Source: Prorocentrum cordatum (lineage: Eukaryota; Sar; Dinophyceae; Prorocentrales; Prorocentraceae). Taken from it: DNA of 27,500 nt. Made by a program: the position numbers and the translations under genes. Where the stretch lies: contig CAUYUJ010015764.1 of assembly GCA_963575745.1 (NCBI GenBank), positions 112,501 through 140,000 on the forward strand, written 5' to 3'. Positions 17,238 to 27,335 of this stretch are shown in pieces. Under the pieces are notes generated by a model that did not search any database, had not been told where the DNA came from, and worked only from the letters and a program-made list of their open reading frames with translations. Within the stretch, counting starts at the first letter, position 1. The number at the start of each line of letters is the position of its first letter.

Positions 17238-17450
17238 TTCGTATGGTACGGTATGGTATGATATGGTATGGTATGGTACTGGAGGTATGGTATGGTATGG
17301 TACGGTGTGGCATTGGTGTGATATGGTATGGTATGCTATGGTACGCCATGGTATGGTATGGTACGGTATGATACGTATGGTGTGGTATGGTATGGTATGG
17401 TATGGTATGGTATGGTATGTGTGGTAGGAACTATGGTATGGTATGGTGTG
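17238..17450. repeat. (TATGG)n pentanucleotide repeat
   Basis: Imperfect TATGG repeats with TACGG, TGTGG and TATGA variants. They start directly where the last 77-bp unit ends in GTATGG, so this array probably grew out of that unit's end. Confidence 0.92.
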
Positions 17451-17504
17451 TGCGGTAGGAATAATATTGTGCTGTATGGAAGATGCAGCGGGAGGTGGGT
17501 GGGA

Positions 17505-17552
17505 ATGAGAGGGTGTTCTGGGAAAACAAGAACCCTACTCAGGATGTGGGGA
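17505..17552 (+). repeat. left arm of an inverted pair
   Basis: GAGGGTGT followed by AACAAGAACCC-ACT-AGGATGTGGGGAA. The same sequence occurs on the other strand at about 19463-19505, with a few mismatches over about 45 bases. Confidence 0.7.
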
Positions 17553-17571
17553 ATAATAATGATTTTGTATG

Positions 17572-17603
17572 TATATTTATATATATACATATATATATAT
17601 ATA

Positions 17604-17697
<94 letters not shown>
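17572..17697. repeat. (TA)n followed by a run of 91 A
   Basis: TA repeats from about 17572 lead into an uninterrupted A run at 17607-17697. It could be the tail of an inserted retrocopy or a slippage product, and the exact length is prone to sequencing error. No gene-like sequence precedes it. Confidence 0.9.
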
Positions 17698-17698
<1 letters not shown>

Positions 17699-17699
17699 G

Positions 17700-18245
17700 T
17701 CAAAGTATGCCACACGGGCCGCTCGCGCCGCATGTCGAAGTCATTCGAACGCCCTTGCGCGCGCACCGGGGGGGCATGATCCGTGTCAAATAACTCCACG
17801 CGGGCCATTCGCGCGCGTCGGCCGCGCGCACGTCGAACTCCTTCACAGAACTTCATCGCCGACGCGAAGACCTCGTCATCTTATCGGCGGGCGTGATGCC
17901 CATCGGCGCCGTCATTGGCCTTGCCGTCGTCATCGCCACCATCGTCAACATCATCGCTACTCTCATAATCGCGTCTACCGCTGTCGGCGTCGCCCTGACA
18001 CCGAACCCGCCCAACTGACCGACTCTCACTGACGTGCCCGCTGGGAAATGCCCTGCGACCACAGCCACCGCGGCCGCGTCGGTCGCGCCAAACTAGCTGG
18101 CCGCTGCGCGCGCGAGCATGTGCGGGCTAGCGCGGTCGCAGGGATGCACCAGCCAACGCCAAGCACTGATTGCAATCGCCGCCGCATGGGTGTTGCAAAC
18201 CAAGTTGCGGGCGGGTGGGTGTGATGTTTGCAAGAGCATGGGATT
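17700..18245 (+). repeat. partial compound unit: R1 3' part, GTC/ATC-rich block and conserved tail
   Basis: 17710-17860 resembles the second half of R1 (CATGTCGAA then CGAACGCCCTTGCGCGCG). 17870-18018 is a short GTC/ATC-rich block, placed where the other units have a TCG array. 18190-18240 is the conserved tail GCAAACCAAGTTGCGGG-GGGTGGG-ATGTTTGC. The order matches the compound units at 24597-27215. Confidence 0.65.
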
Positions 18246-18388
18246 TGCCGTTTCTAAAAATTAAATTGCACCACCTTCTCCTCTTAAAATAAATATATCC
18301 GGTCCCCCACCCACCCACCCAACCCTTCCTCCCTGAGGATTTCACCGCCCTTCTTGCCGTGCTGCAATGTAGATACGCTTCTGCCCCA

Positions 18389-18830
18389 TCGCGCAACCGA
18401 AATATGAACTCATACCATCCCAGGCAGACCTTTAACGCGTCCCCCCTTTATCCTCTGCAACAGATACTATGCGCGCACACTCGTTGTCAATACTTGTTTA
18501 ATAAGTGACCAAAAACCACTGCAAACATGTGACGAAGTGCACACGCGCGCGTCGCCGCGCGCGCATGCCGAAATCCTTCAAAAACAATATGTTATGTGAG
18601 GATGTCAAAATCGAGCGCCCTGGAAGGAGAAACAACACGAACATGGTTCCGCGACAGGAAACTTCAGCAAAAAGTGTGCGCTCGCGCTCTCTCGAATTCT
18701 CAAGGAAACCACGGGTGCTCAATATGTTCATGTGATGTTACCAAATGAGTTTTTCTCGCGCGCGTGCCGAAATCGTTCGAACTCGTTCGCGCGCGCGCTG
18801 TTGCAAGAATCCCTTGCGACGGAAATTGGC
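18389..18830 (+). repeat. dispersed repeat R1, copy 2
   Basis: It begins with AATATGAACTCATACCATCCCAGGCAG. The first signature (GTGCACACGCGCGCGTCGCC then ATGCCGAAATCCTTCAAAAAC) is at about 18536-18586 and the second, diverged, at about 18755-18805. It runs directly into the satellite array that follows. Confidence 0.75.
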
Positions 18831-19300
18831 CTGGCGAAAGACGCAACCATATGCAATTGTGGGCACTGCCGTTGTATGCGCCGCATCCGGTGGAGCTCCC
18901 CTTGGGGCCACGAAACGGTAAAAAGTGTGCCAAAATGGGTGCGGTGGCGAGTGCGAGCGCTGACATGTGGGCCTTCGGTGAAGCTTCCTATGGGGCCACG
19001 AAACGTGCGAGGGGTATGCCAAAATGGACGCGGTGGGCGCATGCGAAGGCTGGCATCTGGGCCTTCGGTGGAGCTCCCTATCGGACCACAGCACGTGTGA
19101 GGGGTGTGCCGAAATGGGTGCGGCGGGCGCATGCGACCGCTGGCGTCTGGGCCTTCGGTGGAGCTCCTTATGGAGCCACAAAACGTGAAGGGTGTGCCAA
19201 AATGAGCGCGGTGGGCGCATGCGAGCGCTGGCATCTGGGCTTGTGGTGGGGCCCCTTATTGGGACCGCGGCACGTGCGAGGGGCGCGCCAAAGTGGGTGA
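18830..19300. repeat. satellite array of about 90-bp units, five copies
   Basis: Units carry GGGCCTTCGGTGGAGCTCCCTA or a variant, then GGGGCCACGAAACGTG and GAGGGGTGTGCC-AAATG, starting near 18890, 18980, 19072, 19160 and 19247. The same family is present in 17 copies at 22215-23685. Both arrays are preceded by the same CCTGGC-AA...CAACCATATGCA block. Confidence 0.85.
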
Positions 19301-19462
19301 GGAGAGGAAGAAGTGGAGGATGTGAGGAGGGACGGGGGAGTGAGGACGCGGGGCGCTGTCTCTTCAAAACGAGGACGCAACACCACAGGATGGTTGGGGA
19401 ACAACAAGGCGACATGCACTCGCGCGGGTCGTCGCGCGCGCATGCCACAATCCTTTTTTTGT

Positions 19463-19510
19463 TCCCCACATCCTAAGTGGGGTTCTTGTTCTCTCTGCAC
19501 ACCCTCCGCG
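19463..19510 (-). repeat. right arm of an inverted pair
   Basis: The reverse complement of this stretch matches 17505-17552 (shared core AACAAGAACCC-ACT-AGGATGTGGGGAA). The arms are about 2 kb apart and point towards each other. Confidence 0.7.
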
Positions 19511-19559
19511 CAGGATCTCTCGTCCTCCTCCCTCTCCTCTGCTCCTCTTTGCTTCCTCC

Positions 19560-19664
19560 TCCGCATCATCATCACCATCACCATTACTCCCCACTCATCA
19601 TCATCATCACCATCAGCATCACCATCACCATCGCACGATCACTCACCATCATCGGCATCGAACG

Positions 19665-19722
<58 letters not shown>

Positions 19723-19738
19723 GCATCATCATCATCAA

Positions 19739-19775
<37 letters not shown>

Positions 19776-19985
19776 TTCATCATCATCATCATCACTACTC
19801 GCTGACTCACCACTTCGTCCCCGTCATCATCACCACCATTTACCATCATAATCGCACGATCACTCACCATCAGCACTCATCATCACCACCACCATCATCA
19901 TCACGTCGTCATCATCACCACCACCATCATCATCATCATCTCATATATCATCATCAAACACCGTCGTCATCATCCCATCACCATC
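19560..19985. repeat. (CAT)n triplet array
   Basis: Long CAT/CAC runs with the purest part at about 19665-19790. Frames translate to poly-His, poly-Ser or, on the other strand, poly-Met. Confidence 0.95.
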
Positions 19986-20000
19986 ATCCACCAAGAGGGA

Positions 20001-21350
20001 GCCTCGTCTGTGAGTGAATTGTGAGGAAGTCTCAGGCGGGAGCCCCCTCCCTATGGGGCCCGCAGATCATGTTACTAATCCGAGCGGGTCATCGGATTCC
20101 TGTAACTGTCGTCACTTTTGGGCTCCTCAGGTCTGAATTTGGAGGAAGTATCAAGCGGGAGCCTCGTCTGTGAGTGAATTGCGAGGAAGTCTCAGGCGGG
20201 AGCCCCCTCCCTATGGGGCCCGCAGATCATGTTACTAATCCGAGCGGGTCATCGGATTCCTGTAACTGTCGTCACTTTTGGGCTCCTCAGGTCAGAATTT
20301 GGAGGAAGTATCAAGCGGGAGCCTCGTCTGTGAGTGAATTGCGAGGAAGTCTCAGGCGGGAGCCCCCTCCCTATGGGGCCCGCAGATCATGTTACTAATC
20401 CGAGCGGGTCATCGGATTCCTGTAACTGTCGTCACTTTTGGGCTCCTCAGGTTGAATTTGGAAGAAGTATCAAGCGGGACCCTCGTCTGTGAGTGAATTG
20501 TGAGGACGCGTCAGGCGGGAGCCCCCTCCCTATGGGGCCCGCAGATCATGTTACTAATCCGAGCGGGTCATCGGATTCCTGTAACTGTCGTCACTTTTGG
20601 GCTCCTCAGGTCTGAATTTGGAGGAAGTATCAAGCGGGAGCCTCGTCTGTGAATAAATTGTGAGGAAATCTCACGCGGGAGCCCCCTCCCAATGGGGCCC
20701 GCAGATCATGTTACTAATCCGAGCGGGTCATCGGATTCCTGTAACTGTCGTCACTTTTGGGCTCCTCAGGTCAGAATTTGGAGGAAGTATCAAGCGGGAG
20801 CCTCGTCTGTGAGTGAATTGTGAGGAAGTCTCAGGCGGGAGCCCACTCCCTATGGGACCCGCAGATCATGTTACTAATCCGAGCGGGTCATCGGATTCCT
20901 GTAACTGTCGTCACTTTTGGGCTCCGCAGGTCTGAATTTGGAGGAAATGTCAAGCGGGAACCTCGTCTGTGAGAGAATTATAAAGAAGTCTCAAGCGGGA
21001 GCGCCCCCTCCTATGGAGCCCGCAGATCATGTTACTAATCCAAGCGGGCCATCGGATTCCTGTAACTGTCGTCACTTTTGGGCTCCTCAGGTCTGAATTT
21101 GGAGGAAGTATCAGGCGGGAGCCTCGTTTGTCAGTGAATTTTGAGCAAGTCTCAGGCGGGAGCCCCTTCCCTATGGGGCCCGCAGATCATGTTAATAATC
21201 CGAGCGGGTCATCGGATTCTTGTAACTGTCGTCACTTTTGGGCTCCTCAGGTCTGAATTTGGAAGAAGTATCAAGCGGGACCCTCGTCTGTGAGTGAATT
21301 GTGAGGACGCGTCAGGCGGGAGCCTTCCTATGGGTCCCGCAGCTCACGTG
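20001..21350. repeat. 160-bp tandem repeat, eight full copies and one partial
   Basis: The word GCCTCGTCTG or a close variant starts units at 20001, 20161, 20321, 20480, 20640, 20800, 20960, 21121 and 21281, a period of 159-161. Copies are highly similar. Most units contain TCTGTGAGTGAAT and all full units contain CACTTTTGGGCTCC-CAGGT, which resemble a 5' and a 3' splice site. The ninth unit diverges after about 55 bases. Confidence 0.95.
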
Positions 21351-21449
21351 GTTCCTCCGGGTCATCCTCCGGCGCGCGCTTCCTCTGGGTCGTCCTCCGG
21401 CGCGTATCGGCTGGGACGCACGTCGTGCGCTTCCTCTGGGTCGTGTTCC

Positions 21450-22035
21450 GCACGAGGACGAGGAGGAGGAGGATTGCCAGGAAAAGGAGGAGGGATGATG
21501 CAGGACGAGACAGGAAAGCAGGAAGAGGAAGAGGCTGAGGGGAGGAAGGACGAGGAGGAAAAGGAGGAGGAGGAATGCCCGAGGAGGCCCCAGTAGGTCC
21601 CGGAAGGCCCAGAAGGCTCCAGGAGGCCCCAAGAGGCCCCAGGAGGCCCCAGGAGGGGGCAGGAGGCCTAAGGAGGAGGCAGGAGGAGGAGGAGGAGGAG
21701 GAGGAGGAGGAGGGGGGGGGGAGGAGGGGGGAGGAATATGGAAACGAGGAGGAGGAGGAGGAGGAGGAGGAGGAAGCGGATGAGGGAGAGGGAGAGGAGG
21801 AGGACAGGGGATGAGGAGGAGGAGGAGGAGGAGGAGGGAGAGGGAGAGCAGGAGGAGGAGGCAGGAGGCAGGAGGGGCAGGGGGAATGGGGGGGAGGAAG
21901 CATAACGAGGGGGAGGGGGAGGAGGTGGAGGAGGCAAGAAGAGGAGGAAGAGGCAGGGGTTGAGGCAGGAGGAGGAGCAGACAGGAGGAGAACGAGGAGG
22001 CAAGAGTAGGTGGGAGAAGGGAAGGGGCAGGAGGA
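21450..22035. repeat. long purine tract, (AGG)n-rich
   Basis: The plus strand is almost all A and G for nearly 600 bases, apart from a GGCCCCAGG-type stretch at about 21575-21675. The minus strand is pyrimidine-rich. Frames give poly-Glu/Gly/Arg or poly-Ser/Pro/Leu translations. Confidence 0.9.
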
Positions 22036-22069
22036 TACCCCCATGCAAGCTAAAGAGATTATCATGCGG

Positions 22070-22200
22070 GGTCCTTCCGTCGGAGTAATGTTTTTTTCTT
22101 CTCCGCGAGGAATTCCAAATCGAGCGCCCCGAAAAAAATTAGCCTGGCAAAGGGCCCAACCATATGCAGCTGAGAGTACCGCAGATGTGAATATTGCCAT
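22070..22200 (+). repeat. R1-related remnant before the satellite array
   Basis: AAATCGAGCGCCC-GAA and then CCTGGCAAAGGGCCCAACCATATGCA match parts of the region at 18605-18860, where they also lead into the same satellite family. Confidence 0.6.
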
Positions 22201-22214
22201 CGGTGGCGCCGACA

Positions 22215-23685
22215 TGAATGGCGTGGACGCATGTGGACACCGCCACTGGGGCCTTCGGTGGGGCTCCCGATGGGGCCAAGAAACGCGTGAGGGGTGTGCC
22301 GAAATGGGTGGCGCGGACGCATATGGACGCCGCCGCTGAGGCCTTCGGTGAGGCCCCTATGGGGCCAAGAAGCGTGTGAGGGGTGCGCCGAAATTGGCGA
22401 CGCGGACGCATGTGGACACCGCCACTGGGGCCTTCGGTGGAGCTCCTGATGGGGGCACGAAACTTTTGAGGGGTGCGCCGAAATTGTTGGCGCGGACGCA
22501 TGTGGACACCGCCACTGGGGCCTTCGGTGGAGCTCCCTATGGTGCCACGATACCTATGAGGGTGCGCCGAGATGGGTGGCGCGGACGCATGTGGACACCG
22601 CCACTGGGGCCTTCGGTGCAGCCCCTTATGGGGCCACGAAACGTGCGAGGGGTGCGCCGACAATGGTGGCGCGGACGCATGTGGACACCGCCACCGGGGC
22701 CTTCGGTGGAGCTCCCTATGGGGCCACGAAACGTGCGAGGGGTGCGCCGAAATTGGTGACGCGGACGCATGTGGACACCGCCACTGGGGCATCGGTGAAG
22801 CTCCCTATGGGGCCACGAAACGTGTGAGGGGTGCGCCGACATGGGTGACGCGGACGCATGTGGACACTGCCACTGGGGCCATCGGTGGAGTTCCCTATGG
22901 GGCCGCGAAACGTTTGACGGGTGCGCCGATATAGGTGGCGCGGACGCATGTGGACACCGCCACTGGGGCATCGGTGGAGTTCCCCACGGGGCCACGAAGC
23001 GCGTGAGGGGTGTGCCGAAATGGGTGGCGCGGACGCATGTGGACATCGCCACTGGGGCCTTCGGTAGAGCTCCCTATGGGGCCACGAAACGTGTGAGGGG
23101 TGCGCCGAAATTGGTAACGCGGACGCATGTGGACACCGCCAGTGGGACCTTCGGTGGAGCTCCCTATGGAGCCACGAAACGTGCGGCGCGGACGCATGTG
23201 GACACCGCCACTGGGGCCTTCGGTGGAGATCCCTATGGGGCCACGAAACGTGTGAGGGGTGCGCCGAAACGGTTGGCGCGGACGCATGGGGACACCGCCA
23301 CTGGGGCCTTCGGTAGAGCTCCCTGTGGGGAACGTGTGAGGGTGCGCCGATACTAGGTGGCGCGGACGCATGTGGACACCGCCATTGGGGCCTTCGGTGG
23401 AGCTCCTTATGGGGCCACGATACGTGTGAGGGGGGCGCCGAAATTGGTGACGCGGACGCATGTGGAAACCGCCAACAAGGTTTTCGGTGGAGCTCCCTAT
23501 GGGGCCACGAAACGTATGAAGGGTACGCCGACATTGGTGACGCGGACGCATGTGGACACCGCCATTGGGGCCTTCGGTGGAGCTCCCATGGGGCCACGAA
23601 ACGTGTGAGGAGTGCGCCGACATGGGTGGCGCGGACGCATGTGGACACCGCCACTGGGGCATCGGTGGAGCTCCTCGCGCTCTTG
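22215..23685. repeat. 90-bp satellite array, 17 copies
   Basis: GACGCATGTGGACACCGCC or a close variant recurs 17 times from about 22226 to 23634, mostly 88-92 bases apart, with one shortened unit near 23189. Each unit continues with GGGCCTTCGGTGGAGCTCCCTATG, GGGCCACGAAACGTGTGAGG and GGTGCGCCGAAAT. As 90 is a multiple of three, some frames stay open over several units (30-residue periodic translation), but indels shift the frame, and both strands are equally open. Confidence 0.95.
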
Positions 23686-23858
23686 CGTCGTCGTCGTCGT
23701 CGCCGTCCTCCCTCCTCCCGCGCCGTCGTCGTCGTCGCCTACGTCGTCCTGTGTCTTTCCTCGTGTTCGTCGTCGTCGTTTCGTCGTGGTTTTGGTCGTT
23801 GTCGTGGTCGTTCGTCGTCGTCGTCGTCGTCCGTCGTCGGCGTCTCGTCGTCGTCCCT

Positions 23859-23902
<44 letters not shown>

Positions 23903-24405
23903 CCTCCTCCCTCGTCGTTGTCGTGGTCGGCGTCGCCGTCCTTCCTCCTTCTTCGTCGTTCGCGTCGTCGCCGTCCTCCCTCCTCCCTCGTCGTAGTCGT
24001 CGTTGTCGTCGTTGTCGCCGTCGTCGTCCTCCCTCCTCCCTCGTCGTCGTCTTCGTTGGCGACGTCGTCGTCGTCGTCGACGGCGTCGGCGTCGTCGTCG
24101 TCGTCGGCGGTGTCGTCGTCGCCGCCGCCGTCGTCGTCGTCGTCGTCGGCGTCGTTGACGTCGTCGTCGTCGTCTTCGGTGTCGTCGTTGTCGTCGTCGT
24201 CGGCGTTGTCATCGTCGTCGTCGTTGTCATCGTCGTCGTCGGCGTCGGCGTCGTCGTCGCCGTCGTCGGTGTCGTCGTCGTCGTCGTCGTCGTTGTCGGC
24301 GTCGTCGAAGGTCGTTAAATACGTCGTCGGTGTCGTCGTAGTCGTTGTCGGCGGCGTCGTCGTCGTGGACGTCGCTGTCGTCGTCGGCGTCGCTGTCGCA
24401 GCCAA
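23686..24405. repeat. (TCG)n array 1 of the compound repeat
   Basis: TCG/GTC triplets interrupted by CTCCCTCCTCCCTCG blocks. It opens with GCGCTCTTGCGTCGTCG, as does array 3 at 26628. Long frames on both strands are translations of the triplet. Confidence 0.95.
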
Positions 24406-24520
24406 GTGCTATTGGGTACCCACCGTCAAGGTCTTAAGAGATTTTGCAAACCAAGTTGCGGGTGGGTGGGTGGGATGTTTGCGCGAGCAATGGAGTGGAC
24501 AACGCACTGCGAACAGAAAT
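24406..24520 (+). repeat. conserved tail of compound repeat, copy 1
   Basis: TATTGGGTACCCACCGTCAA, then GTCTTAAGAGATTTTGCAAA, then CAAGTTGCGGGTGGGTGGG and GATGTTTGCGCGAGCA. It recurs at 25797-25915 almost unchanged, and in part at 27146-27210 and 18190-18240. Confidence 0.9.
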
Positions 24521-24596
24521 TAATTCTCCTCTACCCCCCCAGCGTTATCCGCCCCCCTTTCTGGTATGTAAATCCTGGATGATTATGACCACATGT

Positions 24597-25128
24597 CCAT
24601 CCTAAATATGAATTGGCACTATCCCCGAGGGGCCGGGATCGGCCCCCGGAGGTTCCCTTGTAAAAAAACACTATGCGGTGACATTTTTTGTTCTAACATA
24701 ACACTTTTTCACGAATCTCTGGCAACAAATGGGACGAAGTGCACACGCGCGCGTCGTCGCGCGCGCATGCCGAAATCATTAAAAAAAAACCCTCGGTGCC
24801 GGAAAGATTTCGCAATCGAGCTTCCAAAAAGCATACAAAAACACAGCGTTTCGCAACACAGAGTTGCTAAAAAAGCTTACGCGCGAGTTCTTGCGAAATC
24901 TTAAGAAAACCATTGGTTGTTCAAGATGATCACAACATGCTACCAAACGGGCGTCGCGCGCGCGCATGTCGAAATCTGTCGAACGCCCTTGCGCGTGTGC
25001 CGTCGTGAGAATCCTCTGCAAAAAACGGGACGAAGTGCAGACGCGCGCGTCGTCGCGCGCGTACGCCGAAATCCTTCCGGCACCGAAGGTTTCGGAAGGA
25101 TTTCAAAATCGCGCGTCCAAAAAACCTA
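24597..25128 (+). repeat. dispersed repeat R1, copy 3
   Basis: It begins CCATCCTAAATATGAA. Signatures are at about 24735-24778 and 25034-25076. It is highly similar to copy 4 over its whole length, including the GTTTCGCAACACAGAGTTGC block and the AAGAAAACCATTGGTTGTTC block. Confidence 0.9.
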
Positions 25129-25503
25129 CCTCCTCCCGCGTCGTCGTCATCGTCGTCGCCTACGTCGTCCTGTGTCTTTCCTCGTGTTCGTCGTCGTCGT
25201 CCTCTTTGGCGTCGTGGTTGTTTCCGTCGTCGTTGTCGCCGTGGTCGTCCTTCCTCCTCCTCCCTCGTCGTCGTCGTCGTCGTCGTCCGTCGTCGGCGTC
25301 TCGTCGTCGTCCCTCCTATTTCGTCGCCGTCGTCGTCGTCGTCGTCGTTGTCGCCGTGGTAGTCTTCCCTCCTCCCTCGTCGTTGTCGTCGTCGGTGTCG
25401 CCGTCCTTCCTCCTTCTTCGTCGTTCGCGTCGTCGCCGTCCTCCCTCCTCCCTCGTCGTTGTCGTCGTTGTCGTCGTTGTCGCCGTCGTCGTCCTCCCTT
25501 CTC

Positions 25504-25575
<72 letters not shown>

Positions 25576-25796
25576 TGACGTCGTCGTCGTCGGTCGTCGT
25601 CGTCGTCGTCGTCATCGTCGTCGTCGTTGTCATCGTCGTCGTCGTCGTCGGCGTCGTCGTCGTCGTCGGTGTCGTCGTCGTCGTTGTCGTCGTCGTCGAA
25701 GTCGTGGGAGACGTCGTCGGTGTCGTCGTAGTCGTTGTCGGCGGCGTCGTCGTCGTCGTTGCCGCTGTCGTCGTCGGCGTCGCTGTCGCTGCCAAG
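25129..25796. repeat. (TCG)n array 2 of the compound repeat
   Basis: The same internal order as array 1: CCTACGTCGTCCTGTGTCTT, then CTCGTGTTCGTCGTCG, then blocks of TCCCTCCTCCCTCG, then pure (GTC)n around 25500-25690. Confidence 0.95.
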
Positions 25797-25925
25797 TGCT
25801 ATTGGGTACCCACCGTCACGGTCTTAAGAGATTTTGCAAGCCAAGTTGCGGGTGGGTGGGTGGGATGTTTGCGCGAGCAGTGGAGTGGACAACTCACTGC
25901 GAACAGAAATTAATTCTCCGTTCTA
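25797..25925 (+). repeat. conserved tail of compound repeat, copy 2
   Basis: Nearly identical to 24406-24520, including the GAACAGAAATTAATTCTCC end. Confidence 0.9.
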
Positions 25926-25985
25926 AAAAGAGAATAGACTCGACCCCCCCCGGACTTAACGCTTCCCCCTGGGATAGTATAATTT

Positions 25986-25996
25986 CATATATATAT

Positions 25997-26031
<35 letters not shown>
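25986..26031. repeat. (TA)n microsatellite in the spacer between compound units
   Basis: Pure TA with one ACAC interruption. The spacer of the previous unit (24525-24596) lacks it, so it arose or was inserted after the duplication. Confidence 0.85.
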
Positions 26032-26032
<1 letters not shown>

Positions 26033-26043
26033 TGCACACTCGG

Positions 26044-26627
26044 CCATCCTGAATATGAAATCAGACCATCCCAGCTAGGCCGGCTTCCCCCCCCTGAGGG
26101 CCCCTTGTAAAAAACACTATTCGGTGACATTTTTGTTCTAACATAACACTTTTTCACGAACCCCTTGCAAAAAAATGGCACGAAGTGCACACGCGCGCGT
26201 CGTCGCGCGCGCATGCCGAAATCCTTCAAAAACCTTCGGTGCGGGAAGGATTCCGCAATCGAGTTTCAAAAAAACATACAAAAACACAGCGTTTCGCAAC
26301 ACAGAGTTGCTAAAACAGCTTCCGCGAAAGCTCTTGCGAAATCTTAAGAAAACCATTGGTTGTTCAAGATTTTAACAAAATGCTACCAAACGGGCTTCGC
26401 GCGCTCTCATGTCGAAATCTGTCGAACGCCCTTGCGCGTGTGCCGTCGCGAGAATCCCCTGCAAAAAATGGGACGAAGTGCAGACGCGCGCGTCGTCGCG
26501 CGTGTATGCCGAAAACCTTCAAAATACATCGGTTTCGGAAGGATTTCAAAATCGCGCGTCCAAAAAGACCTACAAAAACACAAGGTTTCGCAACACGGAT
26601 TTTCAACGAAAAAGCGTGCGCGCGCGC
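26044..26627 (+). repeat. dispersed repeat R1, copy 4
   Basis: It begins CCATCCTGAATATGAA. Signatures are at about 26177-26226 and 26470-26520. Compared with copy 3 it has a longer 3' part containing GTTTCGCAACACGGATTTTC before array 3. Confidence 0.9.
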
Positions 26628-27145
26628 TCTTGCGTCGTCGTCGTCGTCGTCGCCGTCCTCCCTCCTCCCGCGTCGTCGTCGTCGTCGCCTACGTCGTCCT
26701 CTGTCTTTCCTCGTGTTCGTCGTCGTCGTCCTCTTTGGCGTCGTGGTCGTTTCCGTCGTCGTTGTCGCCGTGGTCGTCCTTCCTCCCCCTCCCTCGTCGT
26801 CGTCGTCGTCCGTCGTCGGCGTCTCGTCGTCGTCCCTCCTATTTCGTCGCCGTCGTCGTCGTCGTCGTTGTCGTCGTCCCTCCTCCCTCGTCGTTGTCGT
26901 CGTCGGCGTCGCCGTCCTTCCTCCTTCGTCGTCGTTCGCGTCGTCGCCGTCCTCCCTCCTCCCTCGTCGTTGTCGTCGTTGGCGTCGTTGTCGCCGTCGT
27001 CGTCCTTCCTCCTCCCTCGTCGTCGCCTTCGTTGGCGTCGTCGTCTTCTTCGTCGTCGTCGGCGTCGGCGTCGTTGTCGTGGTCGAAGTCGTCGGAGACG
27101 ACGTCGGTGTCGTCCTAGTCGTTGTCGTCGGTGTCGTCGTAGTCG
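26628..27145. repeat. (TCG)n array 3 of the compound repeat
   Basis: It opens like array 1 and has the same block order, but is shorter because the pure (GTC)n part is reduced. Confidence 0.95.
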
Positions 27146-27215
27146 GTCTTAACAGGTTTTGCAAACCAAGTTGCGGGTGGGTGGGTGGGATGTTTGCACG
27201 AGCAGTGGAGAGGAC
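27146..27215 (+). repeat. conserved tail of compound repeat, copy 3 (shortened)
   Basis: It starts directly at GGTCTTAACAGGTTTTGCAAA and keeps CAAGTTGCGGGTGGGTGGG and GATGTTTGCACGAGCA. It lacks the TATTGGGTACCCACC part seen in copies 1 and 2. Confidence 0.85.
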
Positions 27216-27225
27216 AGCTTCAAGA

Positions 27226-27335
27226 CAGTCAAAGTGGATTACACCCCCTAGAACGTACCACATTGATCGCACCACCTACGTTGCGCAACATAGATTGCAC
27301 CACAGAGATTACACCAAAGAGATTGCCTTACATAG
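27226..27335. repeat. short degenerate tandem repeat of about 15 bp
   Basis: GATTACACC, GATCGCACC, GATTGCACC, GATTACACC, GATTGCCTT and GATTCTCCC recur at intervals of about 15-30 bases in the spacer. Confidence 0.5.

Noticed and set aside
16088-21350. CRISPR-like arrays
   Set aside because: The whole unit is conserved; there are no variable spacers between short repeats, and the genome is eukaryotic.
22716-23654. Minus-strand frame of 312 codons
   Set aside because: It is a translation of the 90-bp satellite, equally open on both strands and frame-shifted by unit indels.
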